NCBI GenBank assembly: GCA_944323945.1
Contig: CALUUL010000012.1
Location: 1 to 40,684, forward strand
Source: Candidatus Gastranaerophilales bacterium
Lineage (GTDB): Bacteria > Cyanobacteriota > Vampirovibrionia > Gastranaerophilales > Gastranaerophilaceae
Direction of reading: 5' to 3'
DNA length: 40,684 bases
The notes beneath the pieces were generated by a model that saw only the letters and a list, made by a program, of their open reading frames with translations, was not told where the DNA came from and searched no databases. Shown one piece after another: positions 22,137 to 30,411 of this stretch (its first letter is position 1; each line of letters begins with the position of its first letter). The position numbers were made by a program, and so were the translations under genes.

Positions 22137-22907
22137 ATGCCAACAAAACATATTGATTTTAATATAGATGCGGCACAAGGTTTTGGTATTTTTAAAAATA
22201 ATAAAGAAACGGAATTATTAGATTATGTAAGTTCTGTTAATATTTCTTGCGGATTTCACGCAGGAGATCCTCTTTTAATAAGAGAATACTTATTAAAATG
22301 CAAAGAGAAAAATCTTACAATAGGTGCTCACATTGGTTTTAATGATATACAAGGCTTAGGATACAGACCAATGGAACTCAAACCTGAAGAAATAGAAGCA
22401 ATAGTAATATATCAAATTGGTGCATTAGCATCATTTGCAAAATCATATAATTTAGTAATCGATCACGTTAGACCACACGGAGCAATGTATAAAATCGCAA
22501 GTGAAAATTATGACTTTTCCTTAGCAATAGCAAAAGCCATTCAAAAATTTGACAAATGGCTAAATTATACTTGCCTTGATAATGAAATTCTTGAACAAGT
22601 TTCAATGGAAACCGGTATTGTTGTTAACAGAGAACTTTTCATAGACAAAACATATACGCAAGAATTCAAAGTTGATTGGGAAAACAGAAATTACATAAAC
22701 GAAGATGATGCTTTAAACAGAATAAGAACAGTATTACATTCTTCTCAAATAAAAATAGGCAATGGTCTGTTTATGCCATCAAAAGCAGATACAATCCACT
22801 TTGATACAAAAAATCCAAATATTACTCAACTGCTTAAAAAAGCAAACGAAATTGTAATACCTACGCCTACTAATTACAATAAAGTTGAGACATCAGGCTG
22901 GGTATAA
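22137..22907 (+). CDS. pxpA: LamB/YcsF-family protein, 5-oxoprolinase subunit A (PxpA)-like
   Basis: 256 residues. The start is the ATG at 22137 with aaagggg 6 bases upstream; a TTG at 22119 is in frame but less likely. Family motifs: DFNIDAAQGFG at the N-terminus (family DLNxDxGEg), NISCGFHAGD with His41, GAHIGF with His65, and VRPHGAMY with His114. PxpA with PxpB and PxpC forms the ATP-dependent 5-oxoprolinase that recycles pyroglutamate. PxpB and PxpC are not encoded nearby. Here Ala-Ala replaces the common Leu-Gly after the first Asp, and the C-terminus diverges, so a different sugar/amide-like substrate is possible. It is first in a six-gene run with yvcK 12 bases downstream. Confidence 0.85.
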   Translation: MPTKHIDFNIDAAQGFGIFKNNKETELLDYVSSVNISCGFHAGDPLLIREYLLKCKEKNLTIGAHIGFNDIQGLGYRPMELKPEEIEAIVIYQIGALASFAKSYNLVIDHVRPHGAMYKIASENYDFSLAIAKAIQKFDKWLNYTCLDNEILEQVSMETGIVVNRELFIDKTYTQEFKVDWENRNYINEDDALNRIRTVLHSSQIKIGNGLFMPSKADTIHFDTKNPNITQLLKKANEIVIPTPTNYNKVETSGWV

Positions 22908-22919
22908 AAGGAGTATAAG

Positions 22920-24248
22920 ATGAAGTACACAAAACTTTTTACAAGAATACCCAAAGATGCTGGATGGTTATTACCAGGACTTGAAGTAAAAAGATGGTTT
23001 TTGTTAATAATAACTGGTGCAATAATTGCTGCTATAGGATTTTGTATTATTTACAATTTAAGACCAGTATATTCTCTTATAAATATGATTGTAAAAATAA
23101 CTCAAATGTTACCATCTGAAATAATTGGCTGGATATTTATATTTTTAGGATCATTTCTTTTTTTCCTAGGTTGGTTAAGAACAAACTATTCAATCTTAGA
23201 TGTAAATAATGACAGGAACAGACACGCTGTATTAGAAGATTTATATAGAAGAAGGAAACTAAATAGAGGTCCGAAAATTGTTGCAATAGGTGGTGGTACT
23301 GGTCTATCAACAATGTTAAAAGGTATAAAAAAAATTACAAACAATATAACTGCAGTAGTAACTGTTGGAGATGATGGTGGAAGTTCCGGTAAATTAAGAG
23401 AAGAACTTGGAGTTCTACCACCTGGTGATATTAGAAGTTGTATTGCCGCCTTAGCTGATGACGAAGATTTAGTTGCAAAATTGTTCCAATATCGTTTTAA
23501 AGATTGTGCTGGTTTATCCGGACACAGCTTCGGGAATTTATTTCTAACTGCAATGTGTTCAATAACTGGTGATATGGTCCGAGCAGTTAAAGAATCTTCT
23601 AAAGTTTTATCAATAAGAGGAAGAGTTTTACCATCAACATTAGATGACATGAGGTTAGTTGCCGAGATGGATGATGGTTCAATAATAAAAGGTGAATCTA
23701 ATATTCCAGAATCAGGGAAAAAAATAAAAAGATTATTTTCTGAACCAAGCAACTGTAAAGCACTTGAAGACGTTATTTGGGCTATTCATGATGCTGACTT
23801 AATAATTTTAGGTCCTGGAAGTTTATACACAAGTGTCATTCCCAATCTTTTAATAAAGGATATTGCAAAAGCAATAAATGATTCTAAAGCAAAAAAAATA
23901 TATGTATGTAATATAATGACACAACCAGGAGAAACGGATGGATTCAAAGTTTCTGATCACATAAAAACATTAATAAAACATGCAAAATTTGATAAAATTA
24001 TTGATGCAGTTCTCGTCAATAATGATTTACCTTCAGAATTACTTGCACCATATAAAGATGCCGGATCAGAACCTGTAATTGTTGATAAGGAAGAAATAAC
24101 AAAACTTGGAATTGAAATAGTTCAAAAAAATCTTATAGAAGATAAAAGATATGAAGATGGACATTCTTCATTTGTAAGACATTCTCCAAGTAGACTTGCC
24201 AGAATAATATACTACTGGTATAGAAAAAAGGAAAAGGATAAACACTAA
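22920..24248 (+). CDS. yvcK: YvcK/CofD-like protein with N-terminal membrane anchor
   Basis: 442 residues. Two predicted membrane helices (about residues 25-45 and 67-86) precede a cytosolic YvcK domain starting KIVAIGGGTGLS (residues 119-130). That domain includes VGDDGGSSGKLREELG, the LPPGDIRSCIAAL segment and SGHSFGNLFLTAM, all typical of the UPF0052 branch of the CofD fold. YvcK proteins bind UDP-sugars and are needed for cell-shape control and growth on gluconeogenic carbon in Firmicutes and mycobacteria. Membrane-anchored versions are, to my knowledge, common in cyanobacteria. aaaggag precedes the ATG, and the stop overlaps the panB ATG by one base. It is not the F420 enzyme CofD, whose context is absent. 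Confidence 0.93.
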   Translation: MKYTKLFTRIPKDAGWLLPGLEVKRWFLLIITGAIIAAIGFCIIYNLRPVYSLINMIVKITQMLPSEIIGWIFIFLGSFLFFLGWLRTNYSILDVNNDRNRHAVLEDLYRRRKLNRGPKIVAIGGGTGLSTMLKGIKKITNNITAVVTVGDDGGSSGKLREELGVLPPGDIRSCIAALADDEDLVAKLFQYRFKDCAGLSGHSFGNLFLTAMCSITGDMVRAVKESSKVLSIRGRVLPSTLDDMRLVAEMDDGSIIKGESNIPESGKKIKRLFSEPSNCKALEDVIWAIHDADLIILGPGSLYTSVIPNLLIKDIAKAINDSKAKKIYVCNIMTQPGETDGFKVSDHIKTLIKHAKFDKIIDAVLVNNDLPSELLAPYKDAGSEPVIVDKEEITKLGIEIVQKNLIEDKRYEDGHSSFVRHSPSRLARIIYYWYRKKEKDKH

Positions 24249-25108
24249 TGAATTCAGATATTATAAAACCTGTTACATCAAGAACATTAAAAAAAATGAA
24301 AGATAATAATGAAAAAATCACTATGCTAACAGCATATGATTTTTCTACTGCTAAATATATTGACGAATGCGGTGTTGATACAATATTAATTGGTGACTCA
24401 TTAGGAATGACTATATTAGGTTATGATACAACAATAAAAGTAACTATAGATGATATGCTTACATTTACAAAAGCTGTTTCAAATGGAGTGAAAAGAGCCT
24501 TAATTGTTGCAGATATGCCTTTTCTTTCATACCACTTAAATAAAGAACAAACAACATTAAATGCAGGAAAATTAATTCAAGCAGGTGCAAAAGCTGTTAA
24601 ACTTGAAGGAGCTTCTGATTTTATTCTTGATGAAGTATACCATTTGACTCAATCCGGAATAAATGTTGTAGGTCATCTGGGATTCACGCCACAATATATA
24701 AACACTATTGGTGGATATTTTGTCCAAGGAAAATCATATGAAAATACAATAAAAATGCTTAATGCAGCTAAACGGCTTGAAGATAATGGAGCCTTTGCAC
24801 TTGTTCTTGAGATGGTTCCTGAAGAATCCGCGAAATATATAAGCGAAAATATATCAATTCCAACCATTGGCATTGGTGCAGGTAAATATTGTGATGGACA
24901 AGTACTAGTTGTAGATGACATTTTAGGCAAATACCCTGGCAACATTCCTAAGTTTGTAAAACAATATGCAAATATTAAAGAAATAATGAAAGACGCAATT
25001 TCAAAATACAATCAAGATGTAAAATCAGGAGAATTTCCAACAAAAGAATATTCTTTTAACTTAACAGAAGAAGAGAGGGATAAACTTGAAAACAATATTA
25101 ATAAATAA
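24248..25108 (+). CDS. panB: 3-methyl-2-oxobutanoate hydroxymethyltransferase
   Basis: Makes ketopantoate from alpha-ketoisovalerate and methylene-tetrahydrofolate, the first committed step to pantothenate and CoA. 286 residues, slightly longer than usual (about 265) because of a C-terminal extension. Motifs: the 'TAYDFSTAK' entry, GDSLGMTILGYDTT with the metal-binding Asp, 'ADMPFLSY', 'KLEGA', 'GHLGFTPQ' and 'IGIGAGKYCDGQVLVVDD'. It begins at the yvcK stop codon and overlaps the panC start by 23 bases, so the three genes are translationally linked. Confidence 0.97.
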   Translation: MNSDIIKPVTSRTLKKMKDNNEKITMLTAYDFSTAKYIDECGVDTILIGDSLGMTILGYDTTIKVTIDDMLTFTKAVSNGVKRALIVADMPFLSYHLNKEQTTLNAGKLIQAGAKAVKLEGASDFILDEVYHLTQSGINVVGHLGFTPQYINTIGGYFVQGKSYENTIKMLNAAKRLEDNGAFALVLEMVPEESAKYISENISIPTIGIGAGKYCDGQVLVVDDILGKYPGNIPKFVKQYANIKEIMKDAISKYNQDVKSGEFPTKEYSFNLTEEERDKLENNINK

Positions 25109-25949
25109 TATAGACGAAATAAGAAAAAATATAAAAGACTGGAAAAAAGAAAATACTAAAATCGGTCTAGTACCAACAATGGGGGCTCTACATAAAGGAC
25201 ATGCCTCTTTAATAGAAACAGCAAAAAAAACTTGTGATAAAGTTGTGGTAAGTGTATTTGTTAATCCTATCCAATTTGGGCCAAATGAAGATTTTGATAA
25301 ATACCCTAGAACACTTGAAAATGATTTAGAACTATGCAAAAAACTTGGTGTAGATATAGTTTTTGCACCTACTCCAAGAGAAATGTACGGAGAAAATACA
25401 AAACTATCGAACACAGATCTTACATTTGTATGTCCACCATACAATTTAGTTGATTGTTTATGTGGAAAAGTAAGACCGGGACATTTTGACGGTGTCGCAA
25501 CTGTTGTTCTAAAATTATTCAACATAGTTACCCCTGATTATGCTTTCTTTGGACAAAAGGATGCCCAACAATTGTTTATATTAAAAAAGATGGTAAAAGA
25601 CTTAAATATAGACATAACTATAGTTCCTTGCCCTATTGTAAGAGAAGATGATGGTCTTGCTTTAAGTTCTAGAAACACATATCTTTCTAAAGAAGAAAGA
25701 TTCAATGCACTTACAATTTCTAAAGCATTAAAAGAAATTGAAAAACAGTATAATTCTGGAATAACAGATACTAAAATATTATTTGATACAGGACTATCCA
25801 TATTAAGTAAAAATATTGATTTAGAATATCTTGAATTTCGAGACTATGTAACATTTGAAAAAATTCAAAATGTACACAAAAATACACTTGTAGCAATAGC
25901 TGCTAAATCAGGAAAAACGAGGTTGATTGATAACATAATACTAGGATAA
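25086..25949 (+). CDS. panC: Pantothenate synthetase (TTG start)
   Basis: Joins pantoate and beta-alanine using ATP; 287 residues. The nucleotidyltransferase 'HIGH' region is PTMGALHKGH (residues about 29-38), followed by FVNPIQFGPNEDFDKYPR, 'RPGHFDGVATVV', 'FGQKDAQQL' and the KMSKS-equivalent LSSRNTYLS. The start is a TTG at 25086: gagaggg stands 6 bases upstream, the N-terminus then has the usual 25-30 residues before the HIGH motif, and the only later Met is inside the ATP-binding motif. It starts inside panB and ends directly against the ATG of the next gene. Beta-alanine supply (panD) is not in the window. Confidence 0.97.
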   Translation: MKTILINNIDEIRKNIKDWKKENTKIGLVPTMGALHKGHASLIETAKKTCDKVVVSVFVNPIQFGPNEDFDKYPRTLENDLELCKKLGVDIVFAPTPREMYGENTKLSNTDLTFVCPPYNLVDCLCGKVRPGHFDGVATVVLKLFNIVTPDYAFFGQKDAQQLFILKKMVKDLNIDITIVPCPIVREDDGLALSSRNTYLSKEERFNALTISKALKEIEKQYNSGITDTKILFDTGLSILSKNIDLEYLEFRDYVTFEKIQNVHKNTLVAIAAKSGKTRLIDNIILG

Positions 25950-26927
25950 ATGGCATACAGACAAAATAATACACTATCGAGATTAGAAATGTTCGCACAA
26001 ATTTTATATGGTGTGAAGTTTTTTCGTTTTATTTTTTTCTTTTATGCATTTATTTCATTTGTATTCTGGTTTTTAAACTGCTTAGAAGTAGAATGGTTAT
26101 ACCTTTTTACAAAATTATTTATACTTCCTGTAATACTAGTTAGAACATTTTATGTTCCGGAAGGTGTATCTGCTGATTTTACGCTAGCTATTGTTGGTGG
26201 TATTTCTCTTTTTATAGGCTTTATTTTTGACTATACCGTCAATTATTTATATCAAAGAATATTGGTTCTTCAGGAAGAAGAAGAGAGAAGAATACAAAAA
26301 AGAAGAATGCAAAGAAAGAAAACAGCAAAACCAACTATGGCTCCAACTGAAGCTGATATAATAACAACAGATCCTTTAGAAAATTCTAAGTTATTATTTC
26401 TTATACAACCACATATTAACAAAATAAGAAGAAAAAAAGATGATTTAGAATTAACTTTTCAAGAGTTAGAGATATGGAAACAAAGAGTAAATAAAAAACT
26501 ATTAGAAAATGTAAGTTATTCTAAACCTATGCAAAAAGGATATTACAGAAAAAATTTATTTTTAATGTATAAAGAATTTAATTATGTAGATGATTTCATA
26601 TATTATATAAAGCCAACTTTAGATTCTATTGTTTTAGAATTTAGAAGATATGGAATTGCATTATCATTTAGTTATGTTTTAAGTGCTATTGCAAAACTTG
26701 AGACTTTAGAAAAAGAACTTGATTGCATGGATACAATATTATCATTAAACTTCATTAATGATTTTATAGTAACAAACAGATTTAAAGTCACATATGATAA
26801 CAAAGCTACACATCAATATTCAATGATATTAAAAGGAGAATATAACCTCTCAAAAAATTTATCAATATCAAATAAACAGCCCCTATATTCATTATCTGAC
26901 GGTAAAAAGATGGAAGGAGAAATATAA
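25950..26927 (+). CDS. Membrane protein of unknown function in the pan operon
   Basis: 325 residues, unrecognised. Three hydrophobic segments lie in the first 100 residues (about 24-42, 48-64 and 76-95). A basic, Lys/Arg-rich linker with an 'EEEERRIQKRRMQRKK' run follows, then a cytosolic helical domain of about 170 residues. The ATG follows the panC TAA without a gap, so expression is coupled to panC, and dut starts 2 bases after its stop. The tight packing argues that it is a genuine operon member. A transport or membrane-scaffold role would be guesswork. Confidence 0.82.
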   Translation: MAYRQNNTLSRLEMFAQILYGVKFFRFIFFFYAFISFVFWFLNCLEVEWLYLFTKLFILPVILVRTFYVPEGVSADFTLAIVGGISLFIGFIFDYTVNYLYQRILVLQEEEERRIQKRRMQRKKTAKPTMAPTEADIITTDPLENSKLLFLIQPHINKIRRKKDDLELTFQELEIWKQRVNKKLLENVSYSKPMQKGYYRKNLFLMYKEFNYVDDFIYYIKPTLDSIVLEFRRYGIALSFSYVLSAIAKLETLEKELDCMDTILSLNFINDFIVTNRFKVTYDNKATHQYSMILKGEYNLSKNLSISNKQPLYSLSDGKKMEGEI

Positions 26928-26929
26928 AT

Positions 26930-27364
26930 ATGAAGATGAAAATAACAAGAATGCCACACAATAAATACTTACCGGAATATAAAACAGAAGGTTCTTCCGG
27001 AATGGACTTGTATGCTGCTATAGATAAAGAAATAACATTGAAACCTTTAGAAAGAGTACTGGTACCAACCGGAATAAAAATAGAAATTCCATTAGAATAT
27101 GAAGCACAAATAAGAGCACGTTCAGGCTTATCTGTAAAACACGGAATAACATTAATTAATGCGGTAGGAACAGTTGATGCAGACTACAGAGGAGAAGTTT
27201 GTGTTGGATTAGTAAATCTTTCAAATGAAGAATATACAATAAAACCCGATGATAGAATAGCCCAAATGGTAATAGCAAGGGTAGAAAAAGCTCAGATTGA
27301 AGTTACAACAGAATTAACAGAATCAACAAGAGGTGAAGGCGGTTTTGGTTCTACAGGATTTTAA
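26930..27364 (+). CDS. dut: dUTP diphosphatase
   Basis: Hydrolyses dUTP to dUMP, keeping uracil out of DNA and feeding dTMP synthesis; a homotrimer. 144 residues, full length, with all five trimeric dUTPase motifs: GSSGMDLYAA (1), RARSGLSVKHGI (2), NAVGTVDADYRGEV (3), DRIAQMVI (4) and the C-terminal RGEGGFGSTGF (5) that closes over the active site. aaggaga stands 9 bases before the ATG at 26930; a second ATG two codons later is possible. Last gene of the operon, followed at once by a terminator. Confidence 0.97.
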   Translation: MKMKITRMPHNKYLPEYKTEGSSGMDLYAAIDKEITLKPLERVLVPTGIKIEIPLEYEAQIRARSGLSVKHGITLINAVGTVDADYRGEVCVGLVNLSNEEYTIKPDDRIAQMVIARVEKAQIEVTTELTESTRGEGGFGSTGF

Positions 27365-27372
27365 ATAACAAT

Positions 27373-27400
27373 AAGGCTCCAATATTAGGAGCCTTTTTTT
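27373..27400 (+). terminator. Intrinsic terminator of the pan-dut operon
   Basis: An 8-bp GC-containing stem (aaggctcc / ggagcctt) with a 7-base loop and a T7 run, 9 bases after the dut stop. Confidence 0.88.
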
Positions 27401-27418
27401 GTATACTAAAGATTTGAT

Positions 27419-27643
27419 TTAACCAAATAAATGATAACCCGTAATAAAAGAACATACTAAAAAGATTGCAGACAATATATATGTAAAATGATTTAAGCCT
27501 TTTTCTGCACTTTTCTGAGAAGAAAATAAATTTGCAGCTCCGCCAATTGCACCAAGTCCATCTCCTTTAGGAGAATGAAGTAAAACAAGTAAAATCAATA
27601 AAACGGCAGATATTATTTGAATAATCCATATAGTAGTTAACAT
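27419..27643 (-). CDS. secG: Protein translocase subunit SecG
   Basis: 74-residue inner-membrane protein that assists SecYEG translocation. Two membrane helices (about residues 4-22 and 52-71) flank the conserved cytosolic loop 'LLHSPKGDGLGAIGGAANLFSSQ', whose GDGLG and final S-x-x-Q/R region mark the family. aaagga precedes the ATG. The stop of the upstream YggU-like gene lies 10 bases before the start, so the two are co-transcribed. Export demand in this window is high (TPS and several signal peptides), but no direct link is implied. Confidence 0.94.
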   Translation of the reverse strand: MLTTIWIIQIISAVLLILLVLLHSPKGDGLGAIGGAANLFSSQKSAEKGLNHFTYILSAIFLVCSFITGYHLFG

Positions 27644-27653
27644 ATTTTATCCT

Positions 27654-27980
27654 TTATTTTTCCTTATGAAGTGAGTCTATCACAAAAATAAGTTTTTGTC
27701 TCAGCACTTCAAGATTTGTATCTTTTATTAAAATTTTTTTCAACTTTGACTTTCTACCTGAAACAATTGATATTTTAGATTTATTAACTTTAAAAAAAGC
27801 AGAACAAAACTCAATTAATTCTTTATTTGCTTTATTTTCTATTGGAGGAGATGCAATTTTTATCCTAACATAATCTTCTGTATAATCAACAATTTTCGAA
27901 AAAGAAGAATTCGGCACTAATCTAACAGTAAAAATTACACCGTCATTCGTTTCACAAAGAATTTTAGAAAAGTCAAACAT
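27654..27980 (-). CDS. DUF167 (YggU) family protein
   Basis: 108 residues. The family signature is clear: 'FTVRLVPNSSFSKIVDYTEDYVRIKIASPPIENKANKELIEF' (kept short here: VRLVPNSS, IASPPIENKAN) followed by 'SKISIVSGRKSKLKKILI'. Bacterial and archaeal members are small, widely conserved and of unclear function. The ATG at 27980 has no strong ribosome-binding sequence. It is divergent from the rel gene and upstream of secG. Confidence 0.88.
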   Translation of the reverse strand: MFDFSKILCETNDGVIFTVRLVPNSSFSKIVDYTEDYVRIKIASPPIENKANKELIEFCSAFFKVNKSKISIVSGRKSKLKKILIKDTNLEVLRQKLIFVIDSLHKEK

Positions 27981-28074
27981 AATTTAATTATACACTAAGT
28001 GAAGTATGTATTATCATTTTTATTGGAAAAAATAAAATTACATTGTAAAATTAAAACAAACTGTAGGGTAAAAT

Positions 28075-30288
28075 ATGGAACAAGAAAATATATTTATCGG
28101 TTTAGAAAAAATTTTAAGAGAACAAAATCGTTCAGAAGAAGATATTCAAGAAATATACAAGGCATACAAATTTGCAGAAAAATTACACGCAGGACAATAT
28201 CGTGTAAGTGAAGAACCATATATAATTCACCCTGTAGAAGTAGCGAAAATATTAGCAACACTTAGAGTAGATAAACATACATTAATGGCTTCAATTTTAC
28301 ACGATACAATTGAAGATACAGGAATTACACCTGAACAACTTGGTGCCGAATTTGGAGAGGATGTATTAAATTTAGTTCTCGGAGTAACAAAACTAGATAA
28401 ATATCAATTCAAATCAAAGGAAGAAAGGCAAGCTGAAAGTTTCAGACGAATGTTTATAGCAATGGCAAAAGATGTCAGGGTTATATTTCTAAAACTTGCT
28501 GACAGACTCCATAACATGAGAACACTAAACTACATGACTCCTGTAAAACAGGTAAGAATTGCACAAGAAACCCTTGATATCTTTGCACCTCTTGCAAACA
28601 GATTAGGTATCGGAAAAATAAAAGCAGAACTTGAAGACTTATCATTACGCTATCTTAATCCTGAAAAATATTTTGAAATAGCACAACTAGTAGCACAAAA
28701 AAAAGCAGAACGAGAAAATACTGTAAAACTATTAATTGATGAAATCTCAGAAAGCTTAAAAAAGAATGAAATAAATGCAGAAATAACAGGTAGAGCAAAA
28801 CATTATTATAGTATATATAAAAAAATGCAAAGATTAAATGTTGCATTTAACGATTTATACGATATCACCGCAGTAAGAGTTATAGTAGATACAGAACGCC
28901 AATGCTATGAAGTACTTGGTATAATCCACTCTTTATTCAAACCAATACCCGGAAGATTTAAAGACTATATAGCAATGCCCAAAGGCAACGGATATAAATC
29001 TTTGCATACATCTGTAATTGGTCCAAAACAAAAGCCACTTGAAGTTCAAATAAGAACAAAAGAAATGCATAAAATTGCAGAATATGGTGTCGCTGCTCAC
29101 TGGAAATATAAAGAATCGGGTTCAATAAAAGCAGCATCTGACGATGATATTAAATTTTCATGGATGCATCAAATGATAGAACTCGATAAAGAAGCATCTA
29201 ATGCAAATGATTTTGTTGAAAAAGTAAAAATAGATTTATTTGGTAATCAAGTATTTGCATTTACACCAATGGGCGATATCATTGACCTACCACAAAATGC
29301 AACACCTATCGATTTTGCATTCAGAATTCATTCTGAAGTTGGCTATAAAACAACTGGGGCATTAATTAACGGTAGAATTGCACAACTTGACACAAAACTT
29401 AAAAATGGTGACATTGTTGAACTTTTTACATCAAAAACAGGAACACCAAAACTTCATTGGTTAAAATTTTGCGTAACGAAACAAGCTCAATCTAAAATCA
29501 GGCAATGGTTCAAGAAACATAATAGAGATGAATACATTAATAATGGCAGATCTATGCTTGAACAAGAAATAACAAAAGCAGTATATGATGAAAATATTAA
29601 AAATGGTCATTTATTAGAAATTGCAAAAACATTAAATTATGTTTCGATAGATGATTTACTTGCTGCAATTGGTAATGGTGAAACAACAATAAATAAAGTT
29701 ACAAGTAAAATAAAGAAAACAATTGAAGAAGAATCAAATCAATATGTTTCTAATAAGAAAAAAAGCCAATATAAAGATGAAATCGTCGGTTTAGAAGGAA
29801 TGTTATATAGTTTCGCAAAATGTTGTTCTCCGGTTCCAGGCGAACACATTGTTGGTGTAGTAACAAGAGGCAAAGGTGTTTCTATACATAGAATAGATTG
29901 TCCTTCTTTAGATACTATACCAGAAGAAAGATTAATGAAAATCAGTTGGAAAAATAATGAAAATCCAAATAAAACATATGTAACTTCTATAAGAATAAAC
30001 TGCGTTGATAAACTTGGTATGTTAAAAGACATTTTAATAAAAGCTGCTGATACAAATACTAATATTACATATGCAAATGTAAAAACTAACTATGCAAAAA
30101 AAGTCGGCATAATTGAACTTGGAGTTGAAGTTAATGGTATTGACAACTTAAATGCGGTAATTAATGCATTCCAATCATTACCAGATGTACATTCCGTAAA
30201 AAGAATTCAAATGAATTCTAAAATTAAGACAAATCCTGAACTTAAACAAAAAAATAAAAAAGGACATATAAAACCTAAGAACAAATAA
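28075..30288 (+). CDS. rel: Bifunctional (p)ppGpp synthetase/hydrolase (RelA/SpoT homologue)
   Basis: Stringent-response alarmone enzyme, 737 residues, complete. HD hydrolase domain: 'IIHPVEVA' (His52), ILHDTIEDT with His76-Asp77 and the ED pair at 80-81, and 'LADRLHNMRTL'. Synthetase domain: 'YDITAVRVIV', then RFKD at residues 294-297 and 'GYKSLH'. RFKD (not EFDD) is the mark of bifunctional Rel enzymes, and with the intact HDxxED it predicts both activities. A TGS domain (about 390-450, 'FAFTPMGDIIDLPQNATPIDFAF'-type), a helical/zinc-finger region ('CCSPVPGE') and a C-terminal ACT domain (about 665-730) follow. The start is preceded by agggt. It stands alone on its strand. Confidence 0.97.
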   Translation: MEQENIFIGLEKILREQNRSEEDIQEIYKAYKFAEKLHAGQYRVSEEPYIIHPVEVAKILATLRVDKHTLMASILHDTIEDTGITPEQLGAEFGEDVLNLVLGVTKLDKYQFKSKEERQAESFRRMFIAMAKDVRVIFLKLADRLHNMRTLNYMTPVKQVRIAQETLDIFAPLANRLGIGKIKAELEDLSLRYLNPEKYFEIAQLVAQKKAERENTVKLLIDEISESLKKNEINAEITGRAKHYYSIYKKMQRLNVAFNDLYDITAVRVIVDTERQCYEVLGIIHSLFKPIPGRFKDYIAMPKGNGYKSLHTSVIGPKQKPLEVQIRTKEMHKIAEYGVAAHWKYKESGSIKAASDDDIKFSWMHQMIELDKEASNANDFVEKVKIDLFGNQVFAFTPMGDIIDLPQNATPIDFAFRIHSEVGYKTTGALINGRIAQLDTKLKNGDIVELFTSKTGTPKLHWLKFCVTKQAQSKIRQWFKKHNRDEYINNGRSMLEQEITKAVYDENIKNGHLLEIAKTLNYVSIDDLLAAIGNGETTINKVTSKIKKTIEEESNQYVSNKKKSQYKDEIVGLEGMLYSFAKCCSPVPGEHIVGVVTRGKGVSIHRIDCPSLDTIPEERLMKISWKNNENPNKTYVTSIRINCVDKLGMLKDILIKAADTNTNITYANVKTNYAKKVGIIELGVEVNGIDNLNAVINAFQSLPDVHSVKRIQMNSKIKTNPELKQKNKKGHIKPKNK

Positions 30289-30411
30289 ACATAACTAATA
30301 CTAAGCTTTATCTTAGATGAAATGTTTATATTTTATATATTAATGATTTGCTTTACAAGAAAATCATTGTTTCTAAAAGATTTTCATAATTAGCTTTTTA
30401 GCGTTAAATAT

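Noticed and set aside
23186..23752. 188-codon minus-strand frame inside yvcK
   Set aside because: Antisense to the conserved YvcK domain, with no start signals.
30330..30400. Weak inverted repeats between rel and the U32-like gene
   Set aside because: Stems of 8 or fewer A/T-dominated pairs without a U-run; no clear terminator for either gene.
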